This document shows positions 33,392-40,944 of a stretch of 64,000 bases of DNA, one piece after another (position 1 is the stretch's first letter; each line of letters starts with the position of its first letter). The notes beneath the pieces were generated by a model. The model was not told where the DNA came from. It ran no database searches and saw nothing but the letters and a program-made list of their open reading frames with translations. Source of the DNA: Arthrobacter sp. PAMC 25486 (lineage in GTDB: Bacteria > Actinomycetota > Actinomycetes > Actinomycetales > Micrococcaceae); assembly GCF_000785535.1 (NCBI RefSeq), contig NZ_CP007595.1, positions 1,612,001 through 1,676,000 on the forward strand, written 5' to 3'. A program made the position numbers and the translations under genes.

Positions 33392-33979
33392 TTGACCTGC
33401 ACCACGAGCGACTGCAACCAGCCCACGGACCTCTACCTGTGCAACCAATGCGTGTCCGACCTGCAAGCATCCATTGAGTACGCGCACCGGCTCCTGCCTG
33501 ACCTTGACGTGACCATTGCCAGGCTCGATGTCACACGGCCCGGGAACCCAGAAACACGGACCACCAACGTCGCCGGATCCGCGGCACCGGCGAACATGGA
33601 CGCACTGCAGTTGAAACTCAACATGGAAGCCGTCACCCAAACCGCAGCTGAGTACGCCCACGACCCCCGAGTCGCAGGCATGGCATGGCTCTTAGGTGAA
33701 TGGTGCAAGAAAGCCGAGGTGCTGATTAGTGGACCCGAAGCAGAAACACCACGGGACACGGCCGAGATCAGACAACGAATGATCCGGGAAGTACCCGACA
33801 GCCTCACCGTGCCAAAGCTGCTCCACTGGCTCACCGTCACCCACGGAATCAAACTCCACCCAGCACGCATCTGGAAATGGGCAGAACGCGGACACATCAC
33901 CCGCACCAACGAGAAAGGCCACGCAACCTACTCACCTGCCGCCGTACTCGCACACCTCCGGCACGGGGCAAGTAATTAA
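33392..33979 (+). CDS. Zinc-knuckle and HTH protein ending the early operon
   Basis: 195 aa. The N-terminal C-x4-C and CNQC pairs (CTTSDCNQ; LYLCNQCV) form a small zinc module. A helical middle follows, and a C-terminal winged-helix-like segment (TVPKLLHWLTVTHGIKLHPARIW, KWAERGHITR) of the kind that reads DNA. Its place directly before the late promoter suggests control of the late genes, which is inference. AGGAGG precedes the TTG start. Confidence 0.65.
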   Translation: MTCTTSDCNQPTDLYLCNQCVSDLQASIEYAHRLLPDLDVTIARLDVTRPGNPETRTTNVAGSAAPANMDALQLKLNMEAVTQTAAEYAHDPRVAGMAWLLGEWCKKAEVLISGPEAETPRDTAEIRQRMIREVPDSLTVPKLLHWLTVTHGIKLHPARIWKWAERGHITRTNEKGHATYSPAAVLAHLRHGASN

Positions 33980-33980
33980 C

Positions 33981-34009
33981 TTGCACGTGCTTCCAAAATA
34001 GAATATCCT
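33981..34009 (+). promoter_or_regulatory. Promoter at the start of the packaging region
   Basis: TTGCAC (33981-33986), a 17-bp spacer and TATCCT (34004-34009) make a good sigma-A-type promoter. A dyad GCAAGT-AATTA-ACTTGC (33968-33984) overlaps the -35 and could bind a regulator. Transcription would start near 34016. Confidence 0.6.
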
Positions 34010-34039
34010 GACACTTGTGCGGCAGAAGTCTCACAACCC

Positions 34040-34072
34040 AAGGATCGGCTCACAAAGCTGGTCCTTATTTTT
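34040..34072 (+). terminator. Terminator 25 bp after the late-region promoter
   Basis: AAGGATCGGCT and AGCTGGTCCTT pair along 11 bp (two G-U pairs) around CACAA and are followed by ATTTTTAT. Its closeness to the promoter means that the default transcript would be only about 55 nt unless antitermination occurs. Confidence 0.7.
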
Positions 34073-34273
34073 ATGCCCAAAACTCCACAGACTGGGCAGG
34101 CAGGGGTGCCGAGTATGTCTCCACCGGATCACGACCGGAGCATCCCACGAGTGGCGCAACCCCCAGTGCGCAATGCCGCTCATCATCCGGCACTCACAGA
34201 TGATGCACACTTCCCGCGCCGCCGACACACTATTGCGCAGCAATGCAGCGGCCGAGCGCGGGGCTTAGCTACC

Positions 34274-34313
34274 CAGCGTGACGGCTGGTCAAGACCGTCA
34301 CAACGCTGACCAG
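34274..34313. terminator. Two overlapping, mutually exclusive hairpins
   Basis: CTGGTCA/TGACCAG (34285-34291 and 34307-34313) competes with CAGCGTGACGG paired to CCGTCAC and CGCTG (34274-34308). They lie just beyond the stop of the minus-strand gene at 34321 and probably terminate it. The stretch 34073-34273 holds no gene I can support; several short frames there look like chance. Confidence 0.45.
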
Positions 34314-34320
34314 GCTGGCA

Positions 34321-34674
34321 CTAACTTGCTATGCGGGCCTGAGTGTTGACCTTCATCGCGAAGTCACGCGCCTTAGCCTGGCCTCCACGATCAACCTCAA
34401 CCTGCCAAGCGAAGTCCGGCCCCTCAATCAGCAAGAACGACCCGCCGCCAGACTTCTTCGGAATGGCGAACGCGAAGATGCCGACCGCAACAAGGCGAGT
34501 CAAAGTCACACGCTGAGACAAAGCCTCCCCCGAATCCACAACGGCAGTCACCCCAGCAAGACCCCGAGCGTCCTTCCTGAGCCCACCCCCTACCTTCTCA
34601 ATGCCCCCCTTCCTCAAAATGAAGTCCCCATACATTGCCACAGGGGCCTTAGCGGCCCACTCCTTTAGTCCCAT
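34321..34674 (-). CDS. PH-like domain protein, minus strand (117 aa)
   Basis: It starts MGLKEWAAKAPVAMYGDFIL and continues with strand-rich LAGVTAVVDSGEALSQRVTL and FLLIEGPDFAWQVEVDR, ending in a helix. This is similar in layout to bacterial PH-like/DUF4429-style proteins found in actinophages. It is transcribed against its neighbours at the early/late boundary, so it may be expressed in the lysogen. Function unknown. Confidence 0.55.
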   Translation of the reverse strand: MGLKEWAAKAPVAMYGDFILRKGGIEKVGGGLRKDARGLAGVTAVVDSGEALSQRVTLTRLVAVGIFAFAIPKKSGGGSFLLIEGPDFAWQVEVDRGGQAKARDFAMKVNTQARIAS

Positions 34675-34718
34675 GGAGGCGACTCTACTTGAACGGCAAG
34701 ACAACCGGGCGGTGAACA

Positions 34719-35012
34719 ATGGCATCCTCCCGCACAGGAACAACAGCATGGAAGAAAGTTCGCGCACAAGCACTAAGACGCGACGAGCACAACGGCGTAA
34801 CACAATGCCGATACTGCTGGTGTCAGCTCGACTACAAGGTAGGGCTCAGACCCAACAGTGCCGAACCTGACCACATCCTCGCGCACTCACTCGGCGGACA
34901 AGACGTACTCGAAAACCTGATCACAATTTGCCGTCGCTGCAATCAATCAAAAGGCGACAATCAAGCCCCAAAGACGGCATACAAGCCCGTAAAAACCTCG
35001 CGACGATGGTAA
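34719..35012 (+). CDS. HNH endonuclease next to the terminase genes
   Basis: A 97-aa protein with the full HNH/zinc pattern: CRYC, EPDHILAHSLGG (the DH pair with the metal-binding His), ENLITICRRCNQSKGD. Small HNH enzymes beside the terminase are required for DNA cutting or packaging in many HK97-like phages. The ATG follows the minus-strand gene start region, so the two are divergent. Confidence 0.85.
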   Translation: MASSRTGTTAWKKVRAQALRRDEHNGVTQCRYCWCQLDYKVGLRPNSAEPDHILAHSLGGQDVLENLITICRRCNQSKGDNQAPKTAYKPVKTSRRW

Positions 35013-35127
35013 CCACCCCGGCGCTGGATGAAGCGCGCAGAGGATAGGCCGGGACACCCCCTTGCCCCACGTACGGGAGCACCCCTGGCTTAGCGAAAAA
35101 TATCCCCCCGAGCAGTCAGGAGCCCAC

Positions 35128-35469
35128 GTGAGCATTAAAGAGCACTCAATTACCGCCATGGCGGCAGCGCTTGAAGGGTCTCATGTGGCGTTCTTTGGCG
35201 CCACACATGACGATGCCCGCGCAGCGTTCAAGGCTGCTGATGCGTTAGCTCCGGATGGTTGCGAGATCCGGAGAACGAATGGCAATGAGTCAATCAGGAC
35301 TCGCGCTGGTGGTTCGATACATTTCCTGAGTATCAGATCCAAAGGAGGCCGCGGGATGGCATTAGACCGCGTGTATGTTCCGGCGGCGTTGGCAGACGAG
35401 GATGTGGCGCTTGAAATTGAGGCGTGCCTTGCGACGTCGCAGAATCCAATGTTCATCGGTTACCTATAG
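35128..35469 (+). CDS. Small protein resembling part of a terminase ATPase
   Basis: 113 aa with GTG 35128 after AGGAG. The middle (GATHDDARAAFKAADALAPDGC; TRAGGSIHFLSIRSKGGRGM; LDRVYVPAAL) follows the strand order of a terminase ATPase core around Walker B, but it has no Walker A and no DE pair. It is placed just before the small subunit. It could be a degenerate ATPase domain or a packaging accessory; the family is unknown. Confidence 0.55.
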   Translation: MSIKEHSITAMAAALEGSHVAFFGATHDDARAAFKAADALAPDGCEIRRTNGNESIRTRAGGSIHFLSIRSKGGRGMALDRVYVPAALADEDVALEIEACLATSQNPMFIGYL

Positions 35470-35480
35470 GAGGCCACCTA

Positions 35481-35873
35481 ATGGATGTCCCCGCTGGTCT
35501 TGGTGTGCGCGGATCGGCTCTTTGGTCCTCGATGGCTACTGCTGATGTGCCGCGGAATGCCTTGGTTCTTGAGGCTTCGCGGCTGGCTGATCGACTGGAC
35601 GAATTGGACAGCATCATTCAGGGCAAGGGCGTTTTGAATCTGATGCAGTTCCGTCTGGATGACATTGACTATGACTCACAAGAGATGTCAGTAACCGTAT
35701 CGTTTGCCTCCCCGCTTGCTGAGGCTCGTCAGCAGGCTACGGCGTTGGCTGGGATCTTGACGAAGCTCGCACCGGCTGAGGCATCGGCCAAGCCAGTCCG
35801 GCAATCGGTGCCGGCTGATCTTCCTTCGAATGTTTCCCCTCTGCAGAAGTTGCAAAGCAAGCTGAACGGGTAG
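35481..35873 (+). CDS. Terminase small subunit
   Basis: 130 aa: an N-terminal helix-rich part (NALVLEASRLADRLDELDSII), a beta segment (FRLDDIDYDSQEMSVTVSF) and a helical C-terminus. Identity is inferred mostly from size and position immediately upstream of the large subunit. AGGAGG precedes ATG 35481. Confidence 0.65.
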   Translation: MDVPAGLGVRGSALWSSMATADVPRNALVLEASRLADRLDELDSIIQGKGVLNLMQFRLDDIDYDSQEMSVTVSFASPLAEARQQATALAGILTKLAPAEASAKPVRQSVPADLPSNVSPLQKLQSKLNG

Positions 35874-35883
35874 GTGATGTGGC

Positions 35884-37389
35884 GTGCTGGTCGGTTCTCA
35901 GATTGCACGCTTCAACACGGCACCTTCCCCTCGCGGCTACAGCTTGGCTCATGCTGAGCAGGCACTTGAGTTCGCGGCTGGTTACAACTTCAACGCGGAT
36001 CCTTGGCAGGCTGCGGTTGTTCAGGCGTGGATGCGTCAGAGCCGCGATGGTTCGTGGTGCGCTTCTACGTGGGGCGTGTCTGTTGCTCGTCAGAATGGCA
36101 AGAATGGTGCGCTTGAGATTGTCGAGCTGTATTGCATGGTGGCGTTGGGCCTAAAGATCCTGCACACCTCGCACTTGCTTGGTTCGGCGCGCAAGGCGTT
36201 CAAGCGTCTGATGCATTTCTTTGGCACGAAGGTTGATGACCCGCACGCAAAGTTTCCGGAGCTCAATGCTCTGGTGATTGAGATCCGCAAGACGAACGGG
36301 CAGGAGGCTATCGAGCTGCGTAATGGCGGCTTGATTGAGCTTGGCGCTCGAACGTCTGGCGCTGGCCGTGGTTCCTCGTTCGACATCCTTGTGGTGGACG
36401 AGGCGCAGGAGTTTGAGGAAGACGAGCAGGAAGCGCTCGAGCCAACAACTTCTGCGGCGCCTGGTGGTGACCCGGTGGTAATTTACATGGGCACCCCGCC
36501 TGCTGACATTTCGGAGCGTGGCGAACCGTTTGTGCGTGTCCGCAATGCTGCGATCACGGGTGCTGATAAGCGTTCGGCATGGGTTGAGCATTCGGCCTCT
36601 GGTGACGTGGACAAGATGGATGATGCGGCGCTTCGGGTGTTCACTGCTGATCGTCAGAATTGGGCGGCTGGTAATCCGGCGCTCGGTGGGCGTATCAAGG
36701 TGCGCACGGTCGAGGGTGAACAGTTCAGGTATTCGCCGCGGTCCTTTGCCCGTGAGCGCTTGAACATGTGGCCAACACCTTCCGCTGCCGGCAAGTCTGC
36801 GATTGACTCCGCGACGTGGTCGGATCTTGCAATCGAGAATCCACCTGAGGATTGGCCGCTCGCTGCTATCGGCCTCGACATGAATCACGAGCGTACGCGG
36901 GTGACGATTGGTGTTGCTGCGTTTGCGCCGGATGGTATTCACCTTGAGCTTGCGGAGGACGCGCCTTTCACAGAGAACGGAACTGACGCGCTTGTGGAGT
37001 GGATTGTGAAGCGCGCCGGCCGACGTATCCCGGTGGTGCTGGATGCGTTTAGCCCGATCCGCTCGATTGAGCCCGAGCTGCGCAAGCGGAAGTGCCTTGT
37101 GCGTGTCCTGTCTGCCTCTGAGCTGTCTCAGGCGTGCGGCGGTCTCCATGACGCTGCGATGCGTGACGGTTCGGTTACTCACTTTGCCCAAGAGGCGCTA
37201 GATAAGTCATTGGATGGTGCCGTGAAGCAGAAGTTTGGCGACGGCGGCGCATGGAAGTGGAACCGCAAGAACTTGGAAGTTGATCTGACGCCGACAATGG
37301 CGGCTACGTGTGCCCACTTTGGTGCCGTGAAGTTTGGCAAGAGGCGTGAGCCTGGGGAACGCAGGAAAGCGAAGGTGTCGATTTGTTGA
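35884..37389 (+). CDS. Terminase large subunit
   Basis: A 501-aa packaging motor. The ATPase domain has Walker A-like ARQNGKN (68-74) and Walker B ILVVDEAQE (168-176), with TSAA/MGTPPA as the coupling motif. The C-terminal RNase-H-like nuclease contains GLDMNHERTRVTIG and VVLDAFSPI, each with an acidic residue. It would cut and translocate phage DNA into proheads through the portal encoded next. GTG start. Confidence 0.93.
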   Translation: MLVGSQIARFNTAPSPRGYSLAHAEQALEFAAGYNFNADPWQAAVVQAWMRQSRDGSWCASTWGVSVARQNGKNGALEIVELYCMVALGLKILHTSHLLGSARKAFKRLMHFFGTKVDDPHAKFPELNALVIEIRKTNGQEAIELRNGGLIELGARTSGAGRGSSFDILVVDEAQEFEEDEQEALEPTTSAAPGGDPVVIYMGTPPADISERGEPFVRVRNAAITGADKRSAWVEHSASGDVDKMDDAALRVFTADRQNWAAGNPALGGRIKVRTVEGEQFRYSPRSFARERLNMWPTPSAAGKSAIDSATWSDLAIENPPEDWPLAAIGLDMNHERTRVTIGVAAFAPDGIHLELAEDAPFTENGTDALVEWIVKRAGRRIPVVLDAFSPIRSIEPELRKRKCLVRVLSASELSQACGGLHDAAMRDGSVTHFAQEALDKSLDGAVKQKFGDGGAWKWNRKNLEVDLTPTMAATCAHFGAVKFGKRREPGERRKAKVSIC

Positions 37390-38786
37390 TTCAGTCCAGC
37401 ACGGCACTGACCGCTGAGGAACTGTTTGTTCTGACGAAGTTAATGAACGTGTGGCGGGCGAAGGTTCCCCGCAATGTCATGCGGGATATCTACTTCGAGG
37501 GCAAGCAAGCATTCAAGGACTTCGGTGTTGCGATCCCGCCCCAGATCTTGAACAAGATTGACCCGGTCCTCGGATGGGTCGAAACGGGCGTTCGGGCATT
37601 GACTGACCGGTCGAAGCTTGAGGGGTTCGTTTCTGCTGATTCAAAGGACGATGATCCGTTCGGCGTGAATGATCTGATTTATCAGAATTCATTCATGCGC
37701 ATTTTCCCTCAGGCCACATTGTCGTCTGCAATTCATTCGTGCGCGTTCCTGACGGTGGATGATTCCATTGGGGAGCTGCGCGTCCGGGCCCGTTCTGCTG
37801 ATATGTCGGCGGCGATTTGGGACTTTGAACGGCACGAGGTGGGCGCCTACTTGGCGATCACGAAGCTGCGCGATGGCATCCCGGTTGAGATGATGATGCA
37901 CCTGCACGAGGCCGTTGTGCGCATTGAGGTTTCGGCGACGACTGGCAAGATCACGATCGACCGGTTCCGCAATCCATTGGGCCGCGTGTCTGTTGCCCCG
38001 TTGCCGCTCAAGCCGTCGTTGAAGCGTCCATTTGGGCACTCTAGGATCTCGCGTGCGGCGATCTCATTCACTGACTCGGGCCTGCGTACCATTGTGCGCT
38101 CTGAGGTGCAGGGCGAGGCGTTCGCTGGCCCGCAGTACTGGTTGCTTGGCTCGGATGCGGAAGCGTTCGCGGGTAACAACCGGTTCAAGGCTGTCATGGG
38201 TCGTGTGTTCGGCTTGGAGCAGGGCGAGGATGACGACAGGCTTCCGGATGTGAAGCGGTTCGAGGGTGCGTCTCCCGAGGCGCATATCTCCCACTTGCGC
38301 ATGTGGGCAACATTGTTTGCTGGCGATCAGGGCCTGTCCGTTTCGAGCCTTGGCGTTGTGCAGGATAATCCGTCGTCGGCCGAGGCTATTTATGCGGCCA
38401 AGGAAGATCTGATCACGAACACGAAGAACGCCAATGACTCGTGGGGTGCTGGAGCTGAGACCGCCATGCGCATGGCGGTTGAGTGGCGTGACGGTGTTTT
38501 GCCGGATGCCATGAAAACGTTGTCTGCGAACTTCACGAGTCCCGAGACGGTTTCGCCTGGTTCGCGTGCCGATGCGTTTAGCAAGTTGTCGGCTTCGGTT
38601 CCTGGTTTTGCCGAGTCTGAGGTTGGGCTTGAGTATGGCGGGTTGTCTCGTGAGCAGATTGTGCGGTTCCAGGCTGAGCGGCGCCGGTCGAGCGTGTCTG
38701 ATTTGGTTGCTGGTATTGCTGGCAGGTTGGATGCTCAGGCGTTGGCTGACACGCAGGCGGCTCGGGGCGCTGGGAATGTCCAGTGA
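37386..38786 (+). CDS. Portal protein
   Basis: About 466 aa, overlapping the terminase stop (TTGA). The chain runs LTAEELFVLTKLMNVWR, a beta-rich clip/wing part and the helical C-terminal crown, with AIYAAKEDLITNTKN and MRMAVEW typical of SPP1-like portal proteins. It forms the 12-mer head vertex. An alternative TTG at 37383 is possible. Confidence 0.88.
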   Translation: MIQSSTALTAEELFVLTKLMNVWRAKVPRNVMRDIYFEGKQAFKDFGVAIPPQILNKIDPVLGWVETGVRALTDRSKLEGFVSADSKDDDPFGVNDLIYQNSFMRIFPQATLSSAIHSCAFLTVDDSIGELRVRARSADMSAAIWDFERHEVGAYLAITKLRDGIPVEMMMHLHEAVVRIEVSATTGKITIDRFRNPLGRVSVAPLPLKPSLKRPFGHSRISRAAISFTDSGLRTIVRSEVQGEAFAGPQYWLLGSDAEAFAGNNRFKAVMGRVFGLEQGEDDDRLPDVKRFEGASPEAHISHLRMWATLFAGDQGLSVSSLGVVQDNPSSAEAIYAAKEDLITNTKNANDSWGAGAETAMRMAVEWRDGVLPDAMKTLSANFTSPETVSPGSRADAFSKLSASVPGFAESEVGLEYGGLSREQIVRFQAERRRSSVSDLVAGIAGRLDAQALADTQAARGAGNVQ

Positions 38787-39679
38787 TCCCGCTGGCTACG
38801 GTGCAGGGCTTGTCAACGACGCTGGGCGCGTTGTCTGGTGCGGCGTTGGCTGACCTGCAGGCGCTTGTTGCTGCTGTTGAGGGGATGGAGCCGGAGAAGT
38901 CCAAGAGGATCCTGTTCGAGGCGTTCCCGGACATCTTCGACCCCTACGCCGCAACGGTGTCGGATGTGTCCGCGACGTTCTACGAAGAGATCCGGGCGCT
39001 GTCGGGCGTTAAGGCAACGTTCGACGCGCAGACGATCAAGACCGTTCCGCCGAAGCGCTGGAATGCTCTTGTTGGTTTCGGCACGGCGCCGGCATCGTTT
39101 GAGCAGTCCGCGGGTGCGCTCATGTTTCAAGTCCTCTCTGGTGGTCTAACGAAGATCCTCACTGAGATGTCGGCGGACACGATTGTTGGCAACGCGCAGC
39201 AGGAGGACGTGCTTGTTGGTTATCAGCGGGTACCTTCGCCTGGCTGCTGTGCGTTCTGTGGCCTTCTGGCGTCCCGCGGAGTATCCGGCGGCGGCGGGCT
39301 GCAGGTCATGGGCCGCGGCGTTCCTGTGGAGCAGACGCGGGGCAAGCGTGGCGGGCAAGGCAAGGGTATTCGCCCCCGTGGCACTCGCGCTATCGGCCAA
39401 GACTTTCATGACTTCTGCAAGTGCTCATCGGTGCCTGTATTTGAGAGCAATTACGTGCAGATGCAAGAGGACGCTGACAAGTACTACGACTCGTACCGCG
39501 ACTCTGCCGACAAGGTCAATGATGGGCTCGTTCTGGAATCGACCACGACGACGCTCAAAGATGGCACGCAGAAGAACCAGTATGCGTGGGTTGATTCGGC
39601 GTCTGGTGCGCCGAAGTCATCCAAGCAGCAAACGAAGATGATCCTCGCTGCTATGCGGCAGGATCTCGGCGTCAAATAA
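38783..39679 (+). CDS. MuF-like minor head protein
   Basis: 298 aa, coupled to the portal by GTGA. The N-terminal helical domain (about 1-110) is followed by a cysteine module characteristic of MuF/capsid-associated proteins: PGCCAFCGLLASRG and, after a Gly/Arg-rich insert, FHDFCKCSSVP. The C-terminal tail is helical. MuF proteins sit inside the head and may be ejected. Confidence 0.8.
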   Translation: MIPLATVQGLSTTLGALSGAALADLQALVAAVEGMEPEKSKRILFEAFPDIFDPYAATVSDVSATFYEEIRALSGVKATFDAQTIKTVPPKRWNALVGFGTAPASFEQSAGALMFQVLSGGLTKILTEMSADTIVGNAQQEDVLVGYQRVPSPGCCAFCGLLASRGVSGGGGLQVMGRGVPVEQTRGKRGGQGKGIRPRGTRAIGQDFHDFCKCSSVPVFESNYVQMQEDADKYYDSYRDSADKVNDGLVLESTTTTLKDGTQKNQYAWVDSASGAPKSSKQQTKMILAAMRQDLGVK

Positions 39680-39695
39680 CGTCCGAATGCGCCAA

Positions 39696-39770
39696 ATTCT
39701 GGTAGAATGGGAGTACTCCGCAAGGTGGGTTTCACGTCGGTAATCTAGTCCGAGACGACACGGGCATTCT
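39696..39770 (+). ncRNA. Candidate structured RNA / leader ahead of the HNH insertion
   Basis: AGAATG (39704-39709) pairs with CATTCT (39765-39770) and alternatively with ATTCT at 39696-39700. Inside are a self-complementary GGAGTACTCC and CGTCGG/CCGAGACG pairing. No coding frame covers it. It lies between the MuF gene and the HNH gene and may be a cis-acting or mobile-element RNA. No known RNA class is claimed. Confidence 0.45.
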
Positions 39771-39781
39771 AATTATTTAGG
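39771..39781. repeat. Left 11-bp inverted repeat of the HNH insertion
   Basis: AATTATTTAGG is the exact reverse complement of CCTAAATAATT at 40326-40336. The pair brackets the HNH gene, and the right copy contains its stop codon. Confidence 0.6.
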
Positions 39782-39787
39782 GTTGCC

Positions 39788-40330
39788 TTGTCGTCCTGTG
39801 AAGTTACTAATTGCCACCGAAAAATTGAGAAGAAAACTCTTTGCGGAGCCCATTACCAGAGGCTGATAAAGCACGGTGATGTTCGTGCGGATGTTCCAAT
39901 CGTCAACGTCCTTCCTCCCGGCGCCTGTACCGCGGATGGTTGCCCGAAACCAAGGCTTGCCAAAGGCGTGTGCGCATCCCACTATTGGCGGCTTCGAAAA
40001 TACGGCACTCTTGACCTGCCAGAAAAAGAGCCGTCAGAGCCTACTACGTGGGTAACCCAATACGGTTACCGAGTCGTGTATCTTCCGGACAATCCGATGG
40101 CCAATAGTGCTGGCGCCGTAATGGAGCACCGGCTGGTCATGTCAGGGCACATCGGGCGACCGCTCCTTGACCATGAGAATGTCCATCATGTGAATGGTGA
40201 CCGGCTTGATAATCAGATCGGCAACCTTGAGCTCTGGTCGAAGTCGCAACCTGCCGGGCAGCGCGTAGAGGACAAAGTCAAATGGGCCCTCGAGATTCTA
40301 GGCACATATAGCCCCGAGATGCTCGCCTAA
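39788..40330 (+). CDS. HNH homing endonuclease with two zinc knuckles
   Basis: 180 aa. Two C-x4-C-x8-9-C-x2-H modules (CEVTNC and CGAHY; CTADGC and CASHY) are followed by a YGYRVVY strand and an HNH core: MEHRLVMSGHIGRPLLDHENVHHVNGDRLDN (in parts) and NLELWS. Such proteins are freestanding or intron homing nucleases. It interrupts the head operon and is less GC-rich than its neighbours. TTG start; the 11-bp inverted repeats bracket it. Confidence 0.85.
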   Translation: MSSCEVTNCHRKIEKKTLCGAHYQRLIKHGDVRADVPIVNVLPPGACTADGCPKPRLAKGVCASHYWRLRKYGTLDLPEKEPSEPTTWVTQYGYRVVYLPDNPMANSAGAVMEHRLVMSGHIGRPLLDHENVHHVNGDRLDNQIGNLELWSKSQPAGQRVEDKVKWALEILGTYSPEMLA

Positions 40331-40336
40331 ATAATT
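40326..40336. repeat. Right 11-bp inverted repeat of the HNH insertion
   Basis: CCTAAATAATT mirrors 39771-39781 exactly. It includes the TAA stop of the HNH gene. Confidence 0.6.
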
Positions 40337-40339
40337 CTT

Positions 40340-40380
40340 CCCGCCACTAGATGGCGGGGTATGCCCGCATGGGCTCTTTT
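40340..40380 (+). terminator. Paired hairpins before the scaffold gene
   Basis: CCCGCCA-CTAGA-TGGCGGG (40340-40358) is followed by GCCC-GCAT-GGGC and TCTTTT (40363-40380). The second has the form of a weak terminator. They sit between the HNH gene and the scaffold gene. Confidence 0.55.
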
Positions 40381-40429
40381 ATCAAAATACCGATGCCGCA
40401 TGGCTAGGGCAACCCGCATGGGAGAACCA

Positions 40430-40909
40430 ATGAGTGACGAAACTGCCGCAATCGAAGTTGCCGCGAACGAGACTGACGTTGACTGGAAGGCTCAGGCGCG
40501 GAAGTGGGAAACGCGAGCGAAGGACAACCTTGTATCCGCCAAGTCCAACGAGGAAGCCGCACGGCGACTGAATGAGTTGGAAGCGGAGAAGCTGACGGAA
40601 ACGCAGCGACTGCAGTCCCAGCTTGACGCAGCTACAGCAACATCGACCGAGACGCAGCGTGAGAATGCGCGGCTCAAGGTGATCGCGGACGAGGGTATCC
40701 CGAAGAAGTACCACGGGCTCGTTCATGGCAGCACTCCCGAGGCGCTGGCAGAGTCCGCGGCGGCAGTGAAGGAGCTCATCGGTTCCGCACAGGAGCGACC
40801 GGGCAACAAGGTGTCATACGTGAACCTTGACGGCGACGGTTCGGAAACCCTGGCCCTGAACGGTGACGGCATCGAGCTGGCACTGAAAAACGCTTTGGGT
40901 ATCAGCTAA
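40430..40909 (+). CDS. Capsid scaffolding protein
   Basis: A 159-aa acidic protein with a long coiled coil (about 15-90: WKAQARKWETRAKDNLVSAK, LNELEAEKLTETQRLQSQLD) and a short C-terminal region. This is the standard composition of HK97-like scaffolding proteins, and it lies directly before the capsid gene. GGAG precedes the ATG. Confidence 0.85.
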   Translation: MSDETAAIEVAANETDVDWKAQARKWETRAKDNLVSAKSNEEAARRLNELEAEKLTETQRLQSQLDAATATSTETQRENARLKVIADEGIPKKYHGLVHGSTPEALAESAAAVKELIGSAQERPGNKVSYVNLDGDGSETLALNGDGIELALKNALGIS

Positions 40910-40944
40910 CTAGCTGGTCCTACCTACTCTTTTAGGAGCATCAC

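Noticed and set aside
34015..34309. Several overlapping short frames and a possible tRNA after the late promoter
   Set aside because: No frame has a ribosome site plus sensible composition, and no cloverleaf with a T-loop could be found.
36151..37191. 346-aa minus-strand frame across the terminase gene
   Set aside because: It is Arg/His-rich, has no domain, and is antisense to a protein with all terminase motifs.
39680..40430. Group I intron or HEARO-type RNA with the HNH gene
   Set aside because: No exon is interrupted, the conserved group I core elements could not be aligned, and the HNH protein is too short and different for the IsrB-type partner of HEARO.
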